Shown here in pieces: positions 1 through 10,070 of a stretch of 64,000 nt of DNA. The notes under the pieces are model-generated. The model was not told where the DNA came from. It saw nothing but the letters and a program-made list of their open reading frames with translations, and searched no databases. Numbering within the stretch: the stretch's first letter is position 1; each line of letters opens with the position of its first letter. The position numbers were made by a program, and so were the translations under genes. Origin of the DNA: Adiantum capillus-veneris (Eukaryota > Streptophyta > Polypodiopsida > Polypodiales > Pteridaceae); NCBI GenBank assembly GCA_014529385.2, contig CM043964.1:8257497-8321496 (forward strand), written 5' to 3'.

Positions 1-106
1 GAGATAGAGATAGGGAAGTGGAGCTCCAGGAGTTATGGCAGAGAAATAGGAAAATAGAGAAATAGAGAGAGATAGGAAAATAGGGAAATAGAGAGAGAAA
101 GAGAGA

Positions 107-131
107 TAGCGAGAGCGAGAGCGAGATCGAG

Positions 132-202
<71 letters not shown>

Positions 203-211
203 GAGATCGAG

Positions 212-289
<78 letters not shown>

Positions 290-310
290 CGAGATCGAGA
301 GAGAAAGAAC
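107..310. repeat. (GA)n microsatellite with GATCGA interruptions
   Basis: Almost pure GA dinucleotides with short GAGCGA and GATCGA interruptions. It lies upstream of the CACTA-1 transposase, in the same relative position as the GA tract at 21460-21546 in CACTA-2. The long Leu-Ser or Arg-Glu reading frames across it are artefacts of the repeat. Confidence 0.95.
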
Positions 311-339
311 GAGAGATAGGGTACATAGACAGAGAAGAA

Positions 340-535
340 ACTATGGAACTAAAAGAGGCAAAGGGGTTTTGCCTGCTACATGCATTGCCATGTACACCTG
401 GGAGTGCACGTATGTGTCTACCCATATAGGATTTGACCAATAAAGACGAGATTTTGACCCGGTGGTCCTGATTTCCGTACACCTCTGGACCGAGGTGTAC
501 GGAGATTGGGCAAGACTAGAGAATGCGAGGTAGTT
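340..535 (+). promoter_or_regulatory. Conserved upstream leader of CACTA transposase gene (copy 1)
   Basis: This stretch closely resembles 21280-21460 in CACTA-2. Shared blocks include AGAGGCAAAGGGGTTTTG, GACCAATAAAGACGAGAT and a final GAGGTAG. In both elements it lies directly upstream of the transposase start codon, so it is probably promoter or 5' untranslated sequence. No clear TATA box position can be fixed. Confidence 0.5.
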
Positions 536-548
536 TACATTGTGAGGA

Positions 549-596
<48 letters not shown>
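549..596. repeat. (AT)n microsatellite
   Basis: A pure AT dinucleotide run between the conserved CACTA leader and the transposase start codon at 621. Confidence 0.95.
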
Positions 597-600
<4 letters not shown>

Positions 601-620
601 AACATTCATAATCATTGTAG

Positions 621-2165
621 ATGGCAACTTCATCAACTAACATGGAGGAAAAGATTGCATGCTCGTGCACCCTCTGCAAGTATCAAATCTTGCGCAAGCG
701 TAGGATATGTAATGAGCATGTGCACAAGTACGGAGAGTTTGCTAGAGAAACCGTACAGAATCTGCGATACGACTCCTACGGAACGGGCATTGATTTCCGC
801 GATATAGCACCTACATCTCAGAGAGAGAAAAAAAAGATTATGCGTGAAGGTCCAACCAATATAGAGCCACGGATGGAAGCAGAAAAGGGCTTACAGATAG
901 AAGACGACGGCATGGAGGAGATGCTGGATGCCTTCTTACAGACAAGCAAGGAGAACACGAACGAAGCAGCACCAGAAGCCGTGCGCCTATCTCCTGAAGA
1001 CATGTTGAGGAAGTTGGCACATCAACCAATCTATGAAGGCGCCAAAATATCTGTGCTTCGTACTTGTCTGGCGTTTTGGAATCTTCATTCAGTGTACGGG
1101 TGGTCAGATGCAAGAGTCACTGCTTTGTTTAGGTAGGTAATTTACAAAAGAGATTTTCCGATTGCAACGGTGATGTGCTCGGAGAGCTTTTTAATTTAAT
1201 GTGGCTTAAACAAGTTATTGCGGGAGCAACTTCTCCTGGCTGGCAATGAAATGTCCCCCTCCAGGCCAGACGCAAAAAAGCTTCTGACCTCAGTTGGCTT
1301 GGACTACAACAAGATTCATGCATGTCCAAATGATTGCATTCTTTTTCGCAATGAATTCGCAGATTGTCTGTCGTGTCCTAAGTGCGGAGCAATGCGCTAC
1401 AAACAAGATGCAGTTGGCGAGACAGTGCCAGCTAAATTGTTGCGGCATTTCCCTATTATTTTTATGATTAAAAACATGTTTCGTTGTGGTTCCATTGCAA
1501 AGTTGATGCAGTGGCATTCTACGAATAGATCCACTGATGCAACATTTAGGGTGCCCACTGATACGAAGGCTTGGAGGCACATTGAAGATACCTGACCACA
1601 TTTTAAGAGTGAACCACGCAATTTGCATTTGGGCATGGCAATGGATGGAGTCAATCCATTTGGCTTGAGAAGCTCGTCATGGAGCACTTGGCCTGTGTGC
1701 CTTATCAATTACAACCGCCCGCCGTGGCTTGCTATCAAGAAGGATCATTTGATTTTAAGCTTGATTGTACCTGGTAAGTTCAAGGCAAAGAACATGGATG
1801 TTTATCTAGGTCCACTAGTTGACGAGCTCTAGGAGTTATGGCATGGGATCGACATAGCAGATGCGGTTGAACCAGTAGGACAACATCATGCAAGGATCCA
1901 TGGACTTCTTATGTGGACTATGCATGATTGGCCAGGATACGGAGAAGCTTCTGGTAATGGTTATTGATTTACAAAATTCTCGCTATTCGCAAGCCCTTTG
2001 CCTTGGCCTGATTCATGGTTTGATATATGCAGGACTAACAACTTCGGGATGCAATGCATGTCCAATTTGCGGGCAGTCTTTGGATGTGCGCTGTTCTACC
2101 TCTCTTCGAAAGACAATTTATCAAGGCCAACACCGGTATCTTCGAGATGGCCATCACTTGGGGGG
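621..2165 (+). pseudogene. TNP2-type CACTA transposase, truncated and with internal stops
   Basis: The predicted protein begins with a cysteine-rich transposase-associated motif (ACSCTLCKY, then a conserved Arg-Arg...His-Val...Gly-Glu-Phe pattern) and continues into the TNP2 (Transposase_21) core, with segments such as HACPNDCILF, LRHFPI, AMDGVNPFG, YNRPPWL and LMWTMHDWPGYGE. The parallel gene in CACTA-2 (21612 onward) matches segment by segment. An intron of about 80 bp follows ALFR near 1132; its acceptor is not clean. Another GT-AG intron lies about 1952-2030, before LTTSGCNACPICG. In-frame stops occur at 1593 (TGA) and 1830 (TAG). The frame ends near 2165 where it meets the second ORF, and the DUF4218-like C-terminal exons are missing. 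Inactive. Confidence 0.85.
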
Positions 2166-2862
2166 CACACGATCCTAGTGCCTCCAAGCTCTATATTGTA
2201 CGGGGAGATGGTTCTGTTGACATGGATAGAGTCGGGACTGGGATGCAACAGCGGATTCTCCAGCTCGTGGAGTTGCAGTTTTCGACCAGTATTCTGACGT
2301 CTTGGGATCAGCAAGAAAAGGAAAAAGTCACTTACATAGTGGAGACCATCCTGAGAGAGTACCAGCCTGCTCCGGGTTCTTCCGTTGTTCTGGTGCGGTG
2401 GATCAAGGGTGTTGCACGGGACACCTTGAAACATCGACGAGATGCAGCTTGGAAGGCTTTCAGGACCGGCTCGCCGAAGCCTTCAGGAATCCCACACGAG
2501 ACGTGGCTGCAGATCAGGGAGGATGAGCGGACACTGGATACGCGGTTCAGACAGCAGCGTGAGGCCGTGCAGGTACGACAGATGACTAGGGGGACATCTC
2601 ATCTTGGCAGCGGAGGCTTCGACACCTTTCGCTATGAGTTTGTGAGTTTCTAATCCAATCTTAACTATGACGTTTTTTAAAACGCAATGAATCATGTATT
2701 CTTATTACTTTGATTTTTGTATAAACGCAGAATCTTGCAATGCATTGAGCTCCGACACGCAAGGAGGAGTCAGATGGATATCGCAGAGGTATCTATGAAG
2801 TACTGAATGATCTTGAAGCTTCAGGAGAGCCTATAGACTGGGAGGCCTTACAGTCTCGCTGA
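2150..2862 (+). pseudogene. Second CACTA ORF (Ptta/En/Spm-type plant transposase family), partial
   Basis: The exon to 2641 encodes a charged protein ending in SHLGSGGFDTFRYEF, which matches SHHLGSGGWASFEADF in the second ORF of CACTA-2. A canonical donor GTGAGT at 2642 and acceptor AACGCAG ending at 2730 bound an 89-bp intron at the same place as in CACTA-2. The last exon, with APTRKEESDGYRRG, stops at 2862. The N-terminal low-complexity Ser/Pro/Thr region seen in CACTA-2 is absent because the preceding DNA was deleted. A stop lies early in the last exon (ATGCATTGA). This family resembles plant transposase PF03004 proteins, whose role is probably DNA binding; that role is inference. Confidence 0.65.
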
Positions 2863-3010
2863 TCGCTTGAGGTGAGACGTTAATATGTGTAAGTTGATTT
2901 AATTAAGTCAGTATATGTGAAGTAATATCAATACTAATTTTGTGAGTTGTCCTATGTGCAGGTTGCGATGCCTAGTCATTAGTGGACCAGATTTCATATA
3001 TATTCTTTGT

Positions 3011-3042
3011 GAGACACAGACACACTTCTGTGTCTCTTTTTT
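3011..3042 (+). terminator. Hairpin followed by T run downstream of CACTA-1 ORF2
   Basis: GAGACACAG at 3011-3019 pairs perfectly with CTGTGTCTC at 3028-3036 and is followed by six T. In a plant nuclear transposon this is not a bacterial-type terminator. It may mark the 3' processing region or be chance. Confidence 0.3.
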
Positions 3043-3059
3043 GTACAAACAGTTAGTGT

Positions 3060-3320
3060 TCAGACAGTTATTGTTTCCCTTATGGTTATGATTATTGTCA
3101 TTGTCATTGTATAGACAGTTATTGTTTCTCTTTCTGGTTATGCTTATGGTTATTGTTAATTTTGTTTATGGTTATGGTTATCTGCATTATGGTTTTGATC
3201 AAAGTGGTTATAGCCAGTTATGGTTTTAAGTTATGGTTATAGTTCGTTATGGTTATGCTTTTAAGTTATGGTTATGGTTCGTTATGGTTATGCTTTTAAG
3301 TTATGGTTATGCTTTTCAGT
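3060..3320. repeat. Degenerate TTATGG-rich tandem repeat
   Basis: Many irregular copies of GTTATGGTTATG and TTTTAAGTTATGG. The repeat lies between the second ORF and the subterminal region of CACTA-1 and has no coding potential. Confidence 0.8.
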
Positions 3321-3584
3321 TGGTACGGTTGTCTTTCATTGGCCTTAAATCTCATGTGAGATCCTACATGGATAGCATGTAGGAGGCGTATACATGATAT
3401 GGTTTTTTTAAAAAAGTTATGTAAAAACAAAGGGAACTCTGCCGAAATTTCTGCGCGCGGGAGCATGGTTGATATTTTGGTGCTGCTTGCGTTCTTGGGC
3501 AGGAAGTCTGGCTGTGGCTGTGTCCATCTTTTAACTGGGCACAGGCCAGGCTACCTGCCCTCTGTCCAAGAAAAAAAATTCTGT

Positions 3585-3740
3585 TATGGTCGTCGCTATG
3601 TGCGTGGCAATATGCGTCGCTATGTGCGTGGCAATCTGCGTCTATACCTGCGTCGCAAATAGCGAATGGTTTCACAGTGACGCGTATAGCGACGCGCCGC
3701 GTCGATATCAGCGTCGATGATACCTTATTTTGTTGTAGTG
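3585..3740 (+). repeat. Right subterminal repeats and terminal inverted repeat of CACTA-1
   Basis: Repeated GTCGCTAT and AGCGACGC motifs in both orientations lead to TTGTAGTG at 3733-3740. In CACTA elements such subterminal repeats bind the element-encoded protein. The same motif clusters at both ends of CACTA-2. Confidence 0.75.
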
Positions 3741-3752
3741 AAATAATCATTG

Positions 3753-4330
3753 TATCAACGAAACAACATCATGGCATCACCGAGAATAACCATGGTATCA
3801 ACAAAACAACATCATGGTATCACCGAGAATAACCATGGTATCAACGAAACAACATCATGGTATCACCGAGAATAACCATGGTATCAACGAAACAGCATCA
3901 TGGTATCAACAAAAATCACCATGGAATTAAAGAAATATCATCATGGAATCACCGAGAATAACCATGGTATCAACGAAACATCATTATGGCATCACGGAGA
4001 ATAACCATGGTATCAATGAAATATCATCATGGTATCACCGAGAATAACCATGGTATCAACGAAACAACATCATGGTATCACCAAGAATAACCATGGTATC
4101 AACGAAACAGCATCATGGTATCAACAAAAATCACCATGGAATTAACGAAATATCATCATGGAATCACCAAGAATAACCATGGTATCAACAAAACATCATC
4201 ATGGCATCACCGAGAATAACCATGGTATCAATGAAATATCATCATGGCATCAACAAAAATCACCATGACCAAAGTACTAATAAAACATCATCATGGTACC
4301 ATCAAAACCACTATGGTATCAACGAGAAAT
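3753..4330. repeat. 43-bp minisatellite array
   Basis: Tandem units of about 43 bp built on CATCATGGTATCACCGAG and AATAACCATGGTATCAACG. The first full units begin at 3759 and 3802. Later units have indels and half-unit variants. The array begins almost at the CACTA-1 terminus, so that element may have inserted into it. Short reading frames here are repeat artefacts. Confidence 0.9.
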
Positions 4331-4549
4331 TATCAATAAAACGACGAAACTATATCTCTAAAAGAATAATTATACGAGAATCAATGAACGAGTATATCAT
4401 ATAACAAAAGATCATGTACCAACAGTAGCTTGATAGAATTTGGACGATCATCAACTGCTCGACTGAATTGAAATGATATGTAACTGGCTTATGCAGCAAA
4501 GTTACGTTAGTAACAAATATATGATTGATGAAGAAAAAATATAATTGAG
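4331..4549. other. AT-rich stretch, nothing recognised
   Basis: No gene, repeat or transposon terminus could be supported here. Confidence 0.5.
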
Positions 4550-5168
4550 AAGTTTTAAATTATGAGAAAAATCAAAAGCAAAAAATAAAATTTTGCTTTT
4601 CAAGCATATTCGCAGTCCAAGACGATAACCCAAAATCAGTGCAGAATTTAGAGAAACTTTCTTCTGCAAAGTTATAGACCACATCGATTACGATGGCTTA
4701 AGCAAATATTTTCTCATCGATTCCGATGCCTGCAGTGGCTAGTTCCTTCTGCAAAGTTTTAGACCACATCGATTCCGGTCCCTTGCATGGGTAGTTTCTG
4801 CAAAATCGTTTTCAATTAGCAGAGAAATAAAAAACAGAAAGCGGAAGTTGCTTTTCGGGTATGTACGCAATCCACGAATGATAACTCAAACTCGGTGCAG
4901 AATTTGAAAATACTTTCTTCTGCAAAGTTGTAGACCACATCGATTCCGATCCCCTCGAGGAGTAGTTTCTGCAAAATTGTTTTCAATTTGCAAAAAAATG
5001 AAAAACAAAAAGCGGAAGTTACTTTTCAGGCATGTATGCAGTTCACGAACGATAACTCAAAATCGGTGAATAATTTGAAAACACTTCCTTTTGCAAAGTT
5101 GTAGACCATATCGATTCCGGTGCATAATCGTTTTAGATCAAGAGAAAAATCGAAAACAAAAACGTACT
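4550..5168 (-). repeat. Tandem ~171-bp repeats, internal part of a copia-type element
   Basis: Units share GCGGAAGTT (4841 and 5012, giving a 171-bp period), GATAACTCAAA and TGCAAAGTTGTAGACCA. Older, more diverged units lie from 4550 and a partial unit reaches 5165. The array abuts a primer-binding site and LTR on the right, so it probably forms the leader of a minus-strand LTR element. No protein is recognisable. Confidence 0.65.
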
Positions 5169-5322
5169 GCTTTGATACCATGTTGAGAGAGAAAGAGAGA
5201 GCACAGAAATAGAACCCCAAAGTGTGTAGAATACACACATGAGATGATGTATATATAGAGGGGACCTGGGTGCCATATATAGAGAATCCATATATTCAGT
5301 AGCTTCACATATAAGCTCAACA
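5169..5322 (-). mobile_element. LTR and primer-binding site of a small copia-type element
   Basis: The LTR at 5181-5322 starts TGTTGAG and ends CTCAACA. Just outside it, on the minus strand, is TGGTATCAAAGC (5169-5180), one base from the usual initiator-Met primer site TGGTATCAGAGC. The LTR shares blocks (GGCACCC.GGTCCCCTCT, CACTTTGGGG) with the plus-strand LTR at 49114-49268, so both belong to one family. The other LTR of this copy was not found. Confidence 0.7.
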
Positions 5323-5389
5323 ATTAACATATCTTTTTAGTCGTAGGGCTGCCTTTCGCACAGATTTCCCGTCTTTAATTCTGTTTGAA

Positions 5390-6737
5390 TTTATGGTTAT
5401 GTGAGACTATATTATGAGCTATTCCCCTTTGTGAGAATTCCTCAATAAACTTGTCAAACACCTCCTCTATAGACTCAAAGTCTCTATGCTCCACAGAGTC
5501 AAACCAAGTAGCAGCATCATCCTCTAGGGTTAGTCCAAACTGCAAATTGGGTAGGAAAGTCTAACATCTCTTTAGCTCTAATTACACGCACAAAGGCGGC
5601 TACATAATCTCTAGGATCTCTATTTCCTGTGTATCTCTTGTGTACCCATTTTTGCACTTGAGAAGGCCTAATTCTAAGATGGTCTACAAATCTCATCGTT
5701 GGATCTCCTCGTCCTAATCGATATACCTCCTCTGCCCTTCGGTAGTGGCCGGGTTCCTCTCCCAGTGATGCTCCTAAGCCATAATTTCTAATAGCTCTTG
5801 CAAGAGATGGTTCATCTCTTCGAACTCGCTCTATGGGTGGTCTTCTAGGCTTTGTCGACCCTTGAGTCTTTGGCTTACTCTCACCATGATACCGTGAATA
5901 GAGTGGTGGTTCTTGTAAATCCCTTAGCCCTCATGAGGCTTGATAACCATCTCGCTTTCGGTCTTGTTCTAATGCTGGTTGGCTCTGGTTGTTGAATGTC
6001 TGCTGTCGAGTAGAATGTGAGGTCGCATTGGAATCTTCTGAAAAGGGAATTTTCGACTTGCTAGGGGTGTAGGTGGCTCTTGGCACTTCATCGGGGGCAT
6101 ATGTTGATGCTCCTGAAACTGTTGACTTTTCTACCTCCTCTCGGAGAATACGTTTGTATTCTCGCCCGTACATATCAACAAAAATGATATCCTTCCCCAT
6201 AGCAATTTCATAAGAGAATAAGTAAAGAACCTTGTATTTGCTTAACTCGTTTGGGTAGGGTTCTTTGCAATGAAAGTAAGAGACTATTCCCTCGCTCTCA
6301 TGCTTGTAAATTCCCACATTCTCATTATAAGTTGAAACCTTGGTTGTTTTCTTATCATACATAAAAAGTGCTCCAGGTCGATCAATATTTGGAGGTGGTT
6401 CTTGAGTTTCTGAAACCGTTTTTCCTTTTGCCACGTTATCTCCATATCTGTTGTAATCCTCAGGGTTACTAACTATCAGATAGTGGTTCCCCTTTTCGTC
6501 TCGGAATCTATCTCCATCATCATAGACTCGAATTATCTCCAGTCTTTGAGCCATCCTTTCTTCAATACAAATACACTTGCGTCCTGGATAGTCAGAATAA
6601 ACTAGGGCTCCCCTCGAGTTTGTTCCTTCTAAGAAGATTACAGTGAGCTTGGAATCGTTCTTAGGATTTAGGGAGGTGCTTCCTCCTGGCATTGATCCTT
6701 CATAGGTGAAACCTCTTGGCTGTTGACTATCCATCAT
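5390..6737 (-). pseudogene. Gypsy gag pseudogene
   Basis: The first 268 codons (6737-5931) encode a hydrophilic protein I do not recognise, starting MMDSQQPRGF. After a single in-frame TGA the frame continues with a typical retrotransposon gag core, including YGLGASLGEEPGHYR, VQKWVHKRYTG and a later-frame AATWFDSVEHRDFESIEEVF, the W...L/F pattern of Retrotrans_gag. Further stops and a frameshift follow between about 5620 and 5540. No zinc knuckle, protease or polymerase follows. Placement downstream of an LTR, primer site and leader supports the gag call. Confidence 0.65.
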
Positions 6738-7293
6738 GAAGAAGGATTTTTCTGATAAAGTGTCAGTATCACTACCCTCCTCAATAATCGGTGTTAGTGG
6801 ATCTAGCCTCCCCTCTCTGCGGTGGACACTAAGCTACCTTGATCACCTGCCACCTTTTGGTCTCTAAAAATGTATCTTCCTTATCTTAAATTCATCAAAC
6901 TTAGCAATGCAATTTATCACAAATCCAACCACTCACTTGGCAAAGGGTCAGTTTCTGCACAACTTCTTGCTTTGCCGCTGAATATACCTGTACACAAGCG
7001 TTTAATTTTGGCAATCGAATCAAAGCATCTAACCGCTAGAGGTGATTTTAGTAATGATTGGTATAACTGGAGAGTTAACCTCAACCACTACTGTATTTTA
7101 TACACTTCTAATCTGGAACTGTACTTCCCTTGGATGTCGGTCAATTTACATGAAAAGTCTGAATTCTATCTTTGCTCCGTCAAAAGGTCAAACAAGGCCC
7201 AAATTCACTTCTGAAAGAAGTTCTGGAATCCCCAAGTCAAATGGAACCTCACTGTATACCCTCAGTCAAATTTTCTTTTTCCTAAGCCCCAGT

Positions 7294-7317
7294 AGACATC
7301 CTACGCGTAGGATGTCT
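7294..7317. repeat. Perfect 24-bp palindrome, copy 1
   Basis: AGACATCCTACG followed immediately by its exact reverse complement. Both halves lie within 7294-7317. Confidence 0.9.
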
Positions 7318-7567
7318 CCTGCTCTGTTTGCCTGGATTTTTGCACTATGGATTCCCCTTGATGTGCTAAGTCCACAACTGTTTTTACTTTTTGATTTGCA
7401 CTCCTATAAACTGGTCAATGGATCAAAAATCTGTTCCGAGAGCTTGATGTTGGTCTGATCAGTCAAATCAACCCTAATTTGGACCAAAATTCACTAGGAG
7501 GCTTGCCTCAGGCTATACAACACCCTGCGAGGCCTACAGTCAGTTTCCTGCTTGAATTTCTTGCTTT

Positions 7568-7591
7568 AGACATTCTACGCGTAGCATGTCT
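7568..7591. repeat. 24-bp palindrome, copy 2 (imperfect)
   Basis: AGACATTCTACG followed by CGTAGCATGTCT. Only one base pair fails to match across the dyad. Confidence 0.9.
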
Positions 7592-7693
7592 TTTTGCTCA
7601 AAATGGCTTCAAATGCAAAGCACAGACTCTCCTTAAGGTGCTGATCACTTTGGTATGCTCAAAACCGAGTTTGGAGTGCAAAATCACACAGAT

Positions 7694-7715
7694 GACATCC
7701 TACGCGTAGGATGTC
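7694..7715. repeat. 24-bp palindrome, copy 3 (22-bp core)
   Basis: GACATCCTACG followed by its reverse complement. The outermost base on the left differs from copy 1. Confidence 0.9.
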
Positions 7716-8136
7716 TTTTTGGCCTGTTTGACCCCATACTTGATCCACAACTCCTCCTTGATGTCAACAACCCAGTGGTATGCTTAAATTTTGGTTTGGA
7801 TTTCAAAAGTCCCCAACTTTAGCTGTTCTAGCCTTTTTCAGTCAAAAGTGCTAAAGTCTATTTAGAACCCAATTTTCTCACCCAATTAAGTTGAAAACCT
7901 CTCTCAGTCACTCAATATATCATGCAGATCATGCTCATGCAGCCATCCTATGGTTTTGGTCTTAAAATAATGCCTGGGCACAATTTGGGTAGGATGTCTG
8001 GCAATTTCTGTCTATTTGGCCTTATCCTGTCAAGATATGGTCAAATTTCCACTTTCCAGGTGAAAATATGGTAAAACCTACCTTCTGAACACACTGGTCA
8101 ACTCAAAATTTCAAAATTTCCACCAAATTCGCCTGT

Positions 8137-8151
8137 AGACATCCTACGCGT
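8137..8151. repeat. Palindrome copy 4, left half, split by a transposon
   Basis: AGACATCCTACGCGT runs into the nested LTR element. The complementary half CGTAGGATGTCT resumes at 14665 beyond the element. Confidence 0.85.
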
Positions 8152-8560
8152 TGTCCAGAAATTTGCGGTCTTGCCAGGAAAGCACCGGGCTTATGGCTGT
8201 GAGAGTTTGTGAGAGAACTCAACAAAAACTATATGAAGGAGTTAAACCATAGATGCCATGAAGACTAGGGTTTGGAAAGAAGTGCAATCAAAGAAGACTC
8301 ACTCTTTCTCTCTTGCACTCACACACACAAAGAAAGAACGCAAAAGAGAATGTCAAAACAATACGAAGATGAAAACATCAAGGCTATGGTCATATCGTAT
8401 TATGGGTAATATGAAAGGGTTAATGGATGAGTTAATGGCATTCAACATGGCTGACCAAATAGGCTACGAATTGTTCTTTGGAATTGTAGTTTTGTGCTTA
8501 CCATAATATATATATTTTGTCTAGTGATTGGGATTAATTGTGTGTACAAATCCTCTTGGT

Positions 8561-8779
8561 TCATAGCAAGATAACTACGCTTACATCAAAAGAAAAATTA
8601 TAGTCTATGAGAGGTAGTATGATGGGATCCGGTGATAGAAGTATTTCATTGAGCCTTTCAGGGCCGAAGAGAAACACTCTACGTTGTTGAAAGTGTATTT
8701 TACGGCTAATCCATACGTTAATTATAATAGATCGTACAGAGTGAAAGCGATAGAAATGATCATCATGTGGGTTATTCAT
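8561..8779 (-). CDS. Small LTR-encoded ORF A (72 aa), unknown
   Basis: The frame encodes MNNPHDDHFYRF...ILPLIDYNFSFDVSVVILL in LTR sense orientation, downstream of the TATA box. Near-identical ORFs lie in the other two LTRs (13231-13013 and 62971-63189). A second ORF overlaps its stop by ATGA, but in this LTR that ORF is cut to 40 codons (8564-8442) by a 1-bp deletion relative to 63186-63398. I recognise no domain. It may be a leader ORF or chance. Confidence 0.4.
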   Translation of the reverse strand: MNNPHDDHFYRFHSVRSIIINVWISRKIHFQQRRVFLFGPERLNEILLSPDPIILPLIDYNFSFDVSVVILL

Positions 8780-8968
8780 CTAGGATAGTATGTGAGAAAT
8801 GTAGATATGAGAGAAGTGAAGAGATGAGAAGTTTCCCTCCCAAGCCCTATTCTTGCCCGTAGGCAATAAGGATACTGCGGGGAGAGATGTACCGGTAGCA
8901 AAGACAACCTAGAGAGGATAAATTACTAAGAGTGAGGGAGATAGGTTTGGTTAAGGAGATGAGATTAG

Positions 8969-8970
<2 letters not shown>

Positions 8971-9054
<84 letters not shown>
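8971..9054. repeat. (AT)n microsatellite in LTR
   Basis: Long AT run. The same site in the sister LTR (about 13422-13490) is shorter and in the third LTR (about 62750-62762) only a few units long, showing post-insertion length change. Confidence 0.95.
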
Positions 9055-9058
<4 letters not shown>

Positions 9059-9394
9059 GATTAGAAATGAAAATGAAAACAACAAGAAATCAAGAAAGAA
9101 TCAATGTAGAACACATCTTACTTGAAACCCTTCGGCACCATTATTGATGGGAGAGAGAAGAAGAGTGGATAATTCCACTTTGATTGATACACCAAGTACA
9201 ACACCTTCTTTGATTAGAGTTGATCTTCCAAGGATAGCGTACAAGAATGGCTAGTCTTCCTCTAGGAGAAAGTGTAGGCTTGGGCTTATGTTAATGGGGC
9301 TAAGTACAATTAGGCATTACTACTCACTCCCTCAAGAATTCATCTCATCAATGGCTTGAATGCTTGTGTTCCTTACAAGGAAGAAGAGGTCCCC

Positions 9395-9401
9395 TTTTAT
9401 A
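9395..9401 (-). promoter_or_regulatory. LTR TATA box
   Basis: The minus strand reads CACCTATAAAAGGGGACC. The same block occurs at 13831-13837 (minus) and 62419-62425 (plus), consistent with the U3 promoter of this LTR family. Confidence 0.65.
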
Positions 9402-10070
9402 GGTGAAGGGAACCCCCAAGGGTTTACACAAGAAGAGAGGAGCCAGTGTGAACAGGAATTGGAAAAGTTGGAAATGAGCTGCCCCTGCATGATGTGGGTA
9501 GACTGGGGTCCGGTATTTTGATCATATCTCCTCAACCGTGGCTCCAAATAAAAAAGTAAAAATATGGGAAAAAACTTCAGCTCATTAGCTACGATTTTCA
9601 TTTTAAAATCGTTTTCCAATTCGGATTGGAACCTTGTGTAAAAAATTCATCAAAATAGGGTTTATTTATGGCAACAAAAGTCTTCATGTGGTCTCCTTAG
9701 CCCAGACTTTCATTTAATTCCAAAGGACACCTCATGCCATATGAAAGCATGACATTGCTCCTTGACAAAGTTTTGTAATCATGCTTGCAATAATGCATTA
9801 AAATAAGTGTATCTTTTAAATCATGCCACCTAGTGTCCCACTAGGATTTGATTCTCTCCTAGTAGCTATTTAAAAAGAAATATAAGAAAAGTATAAAAAA
9901 TATGTAGAATATATATATATTGGAGTTTACCCTAGATATAGGATCTAGCTAGGGTGTGAGATGATAATGAAATAGTAGAAATAAAGAATCAATTCTTTTT
10001 GCCCCAAGTTAAAGAGGCGGAGCTATTGAGATTTTCCCATAGTATTTTCTGATGGTAAAGTAAGGATAGG

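Larger units (their letters stand above)
1..3740 (+). mobile_element. CACTA (En/Spm-type) DNA transposon, 5' end outside window, internally deleted (CACTA-1)
   Basis: The right end is TTGTAGTG at 3733-3740, the reverse complement of the CACTACAA terminus typical of CACTA transposons. It is preceded by a GTCGCTAT-rich subterminal region. Inside are a TNP2-type transposase pseudogene and a second En/Spm-type ORF, both on the plus strand. The matching left terminus is not in the window; in the related element at 19433-37082 the equivalent leader lies about 1.8 kb inside the left end, so the left end of this copy should lie before position 1. The TNP2 reading frame runs almost directly into the second ORF near 2150, so the middle and C-terminal transposase exons present in the other element are deleted. 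It is probably non-autonomous. Confidence 0.85.
6738..8151 (-). other. Untranslated leader of the gypsy element (inner part)
   Basis: No supported ORF. It contains three copies and one half-copy of a palindrome (7294, 7568, 7694 and 8137). It continues at 14664 on the other side of the nested element. Confidence 0.6.

Noticed and set aside
33-482. Long Leu-Ser, Arg-Glu, Ile-Tyr and Cys-Val repeat reading frames over microsatellites (also near 549, 8971, 19600-20100, 21460, 23562, 37804, 39042, 51684 and 54592)
   Set aside because: They are translations of dinucleotide repeats, open in several frames and on both strands.
4201-4404. 67-aa ORF in the minisatellite
   Set aside because: A translation of the 43-bp repeat, without other support.
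7042-7709. Plus-strand ORFs in the gypsy leader
   Set aside because: Short, antisense to the element, without recognisable domain.
8258-8506. 82-aa plus-strand ORF in the LTR, repeated at 12710-12958
   Set aside because: It is antisense to ORF B and the transcript direction, and is cut short in the third LTR. It probably opened through the same 1-bp deletion that broke ORF B.
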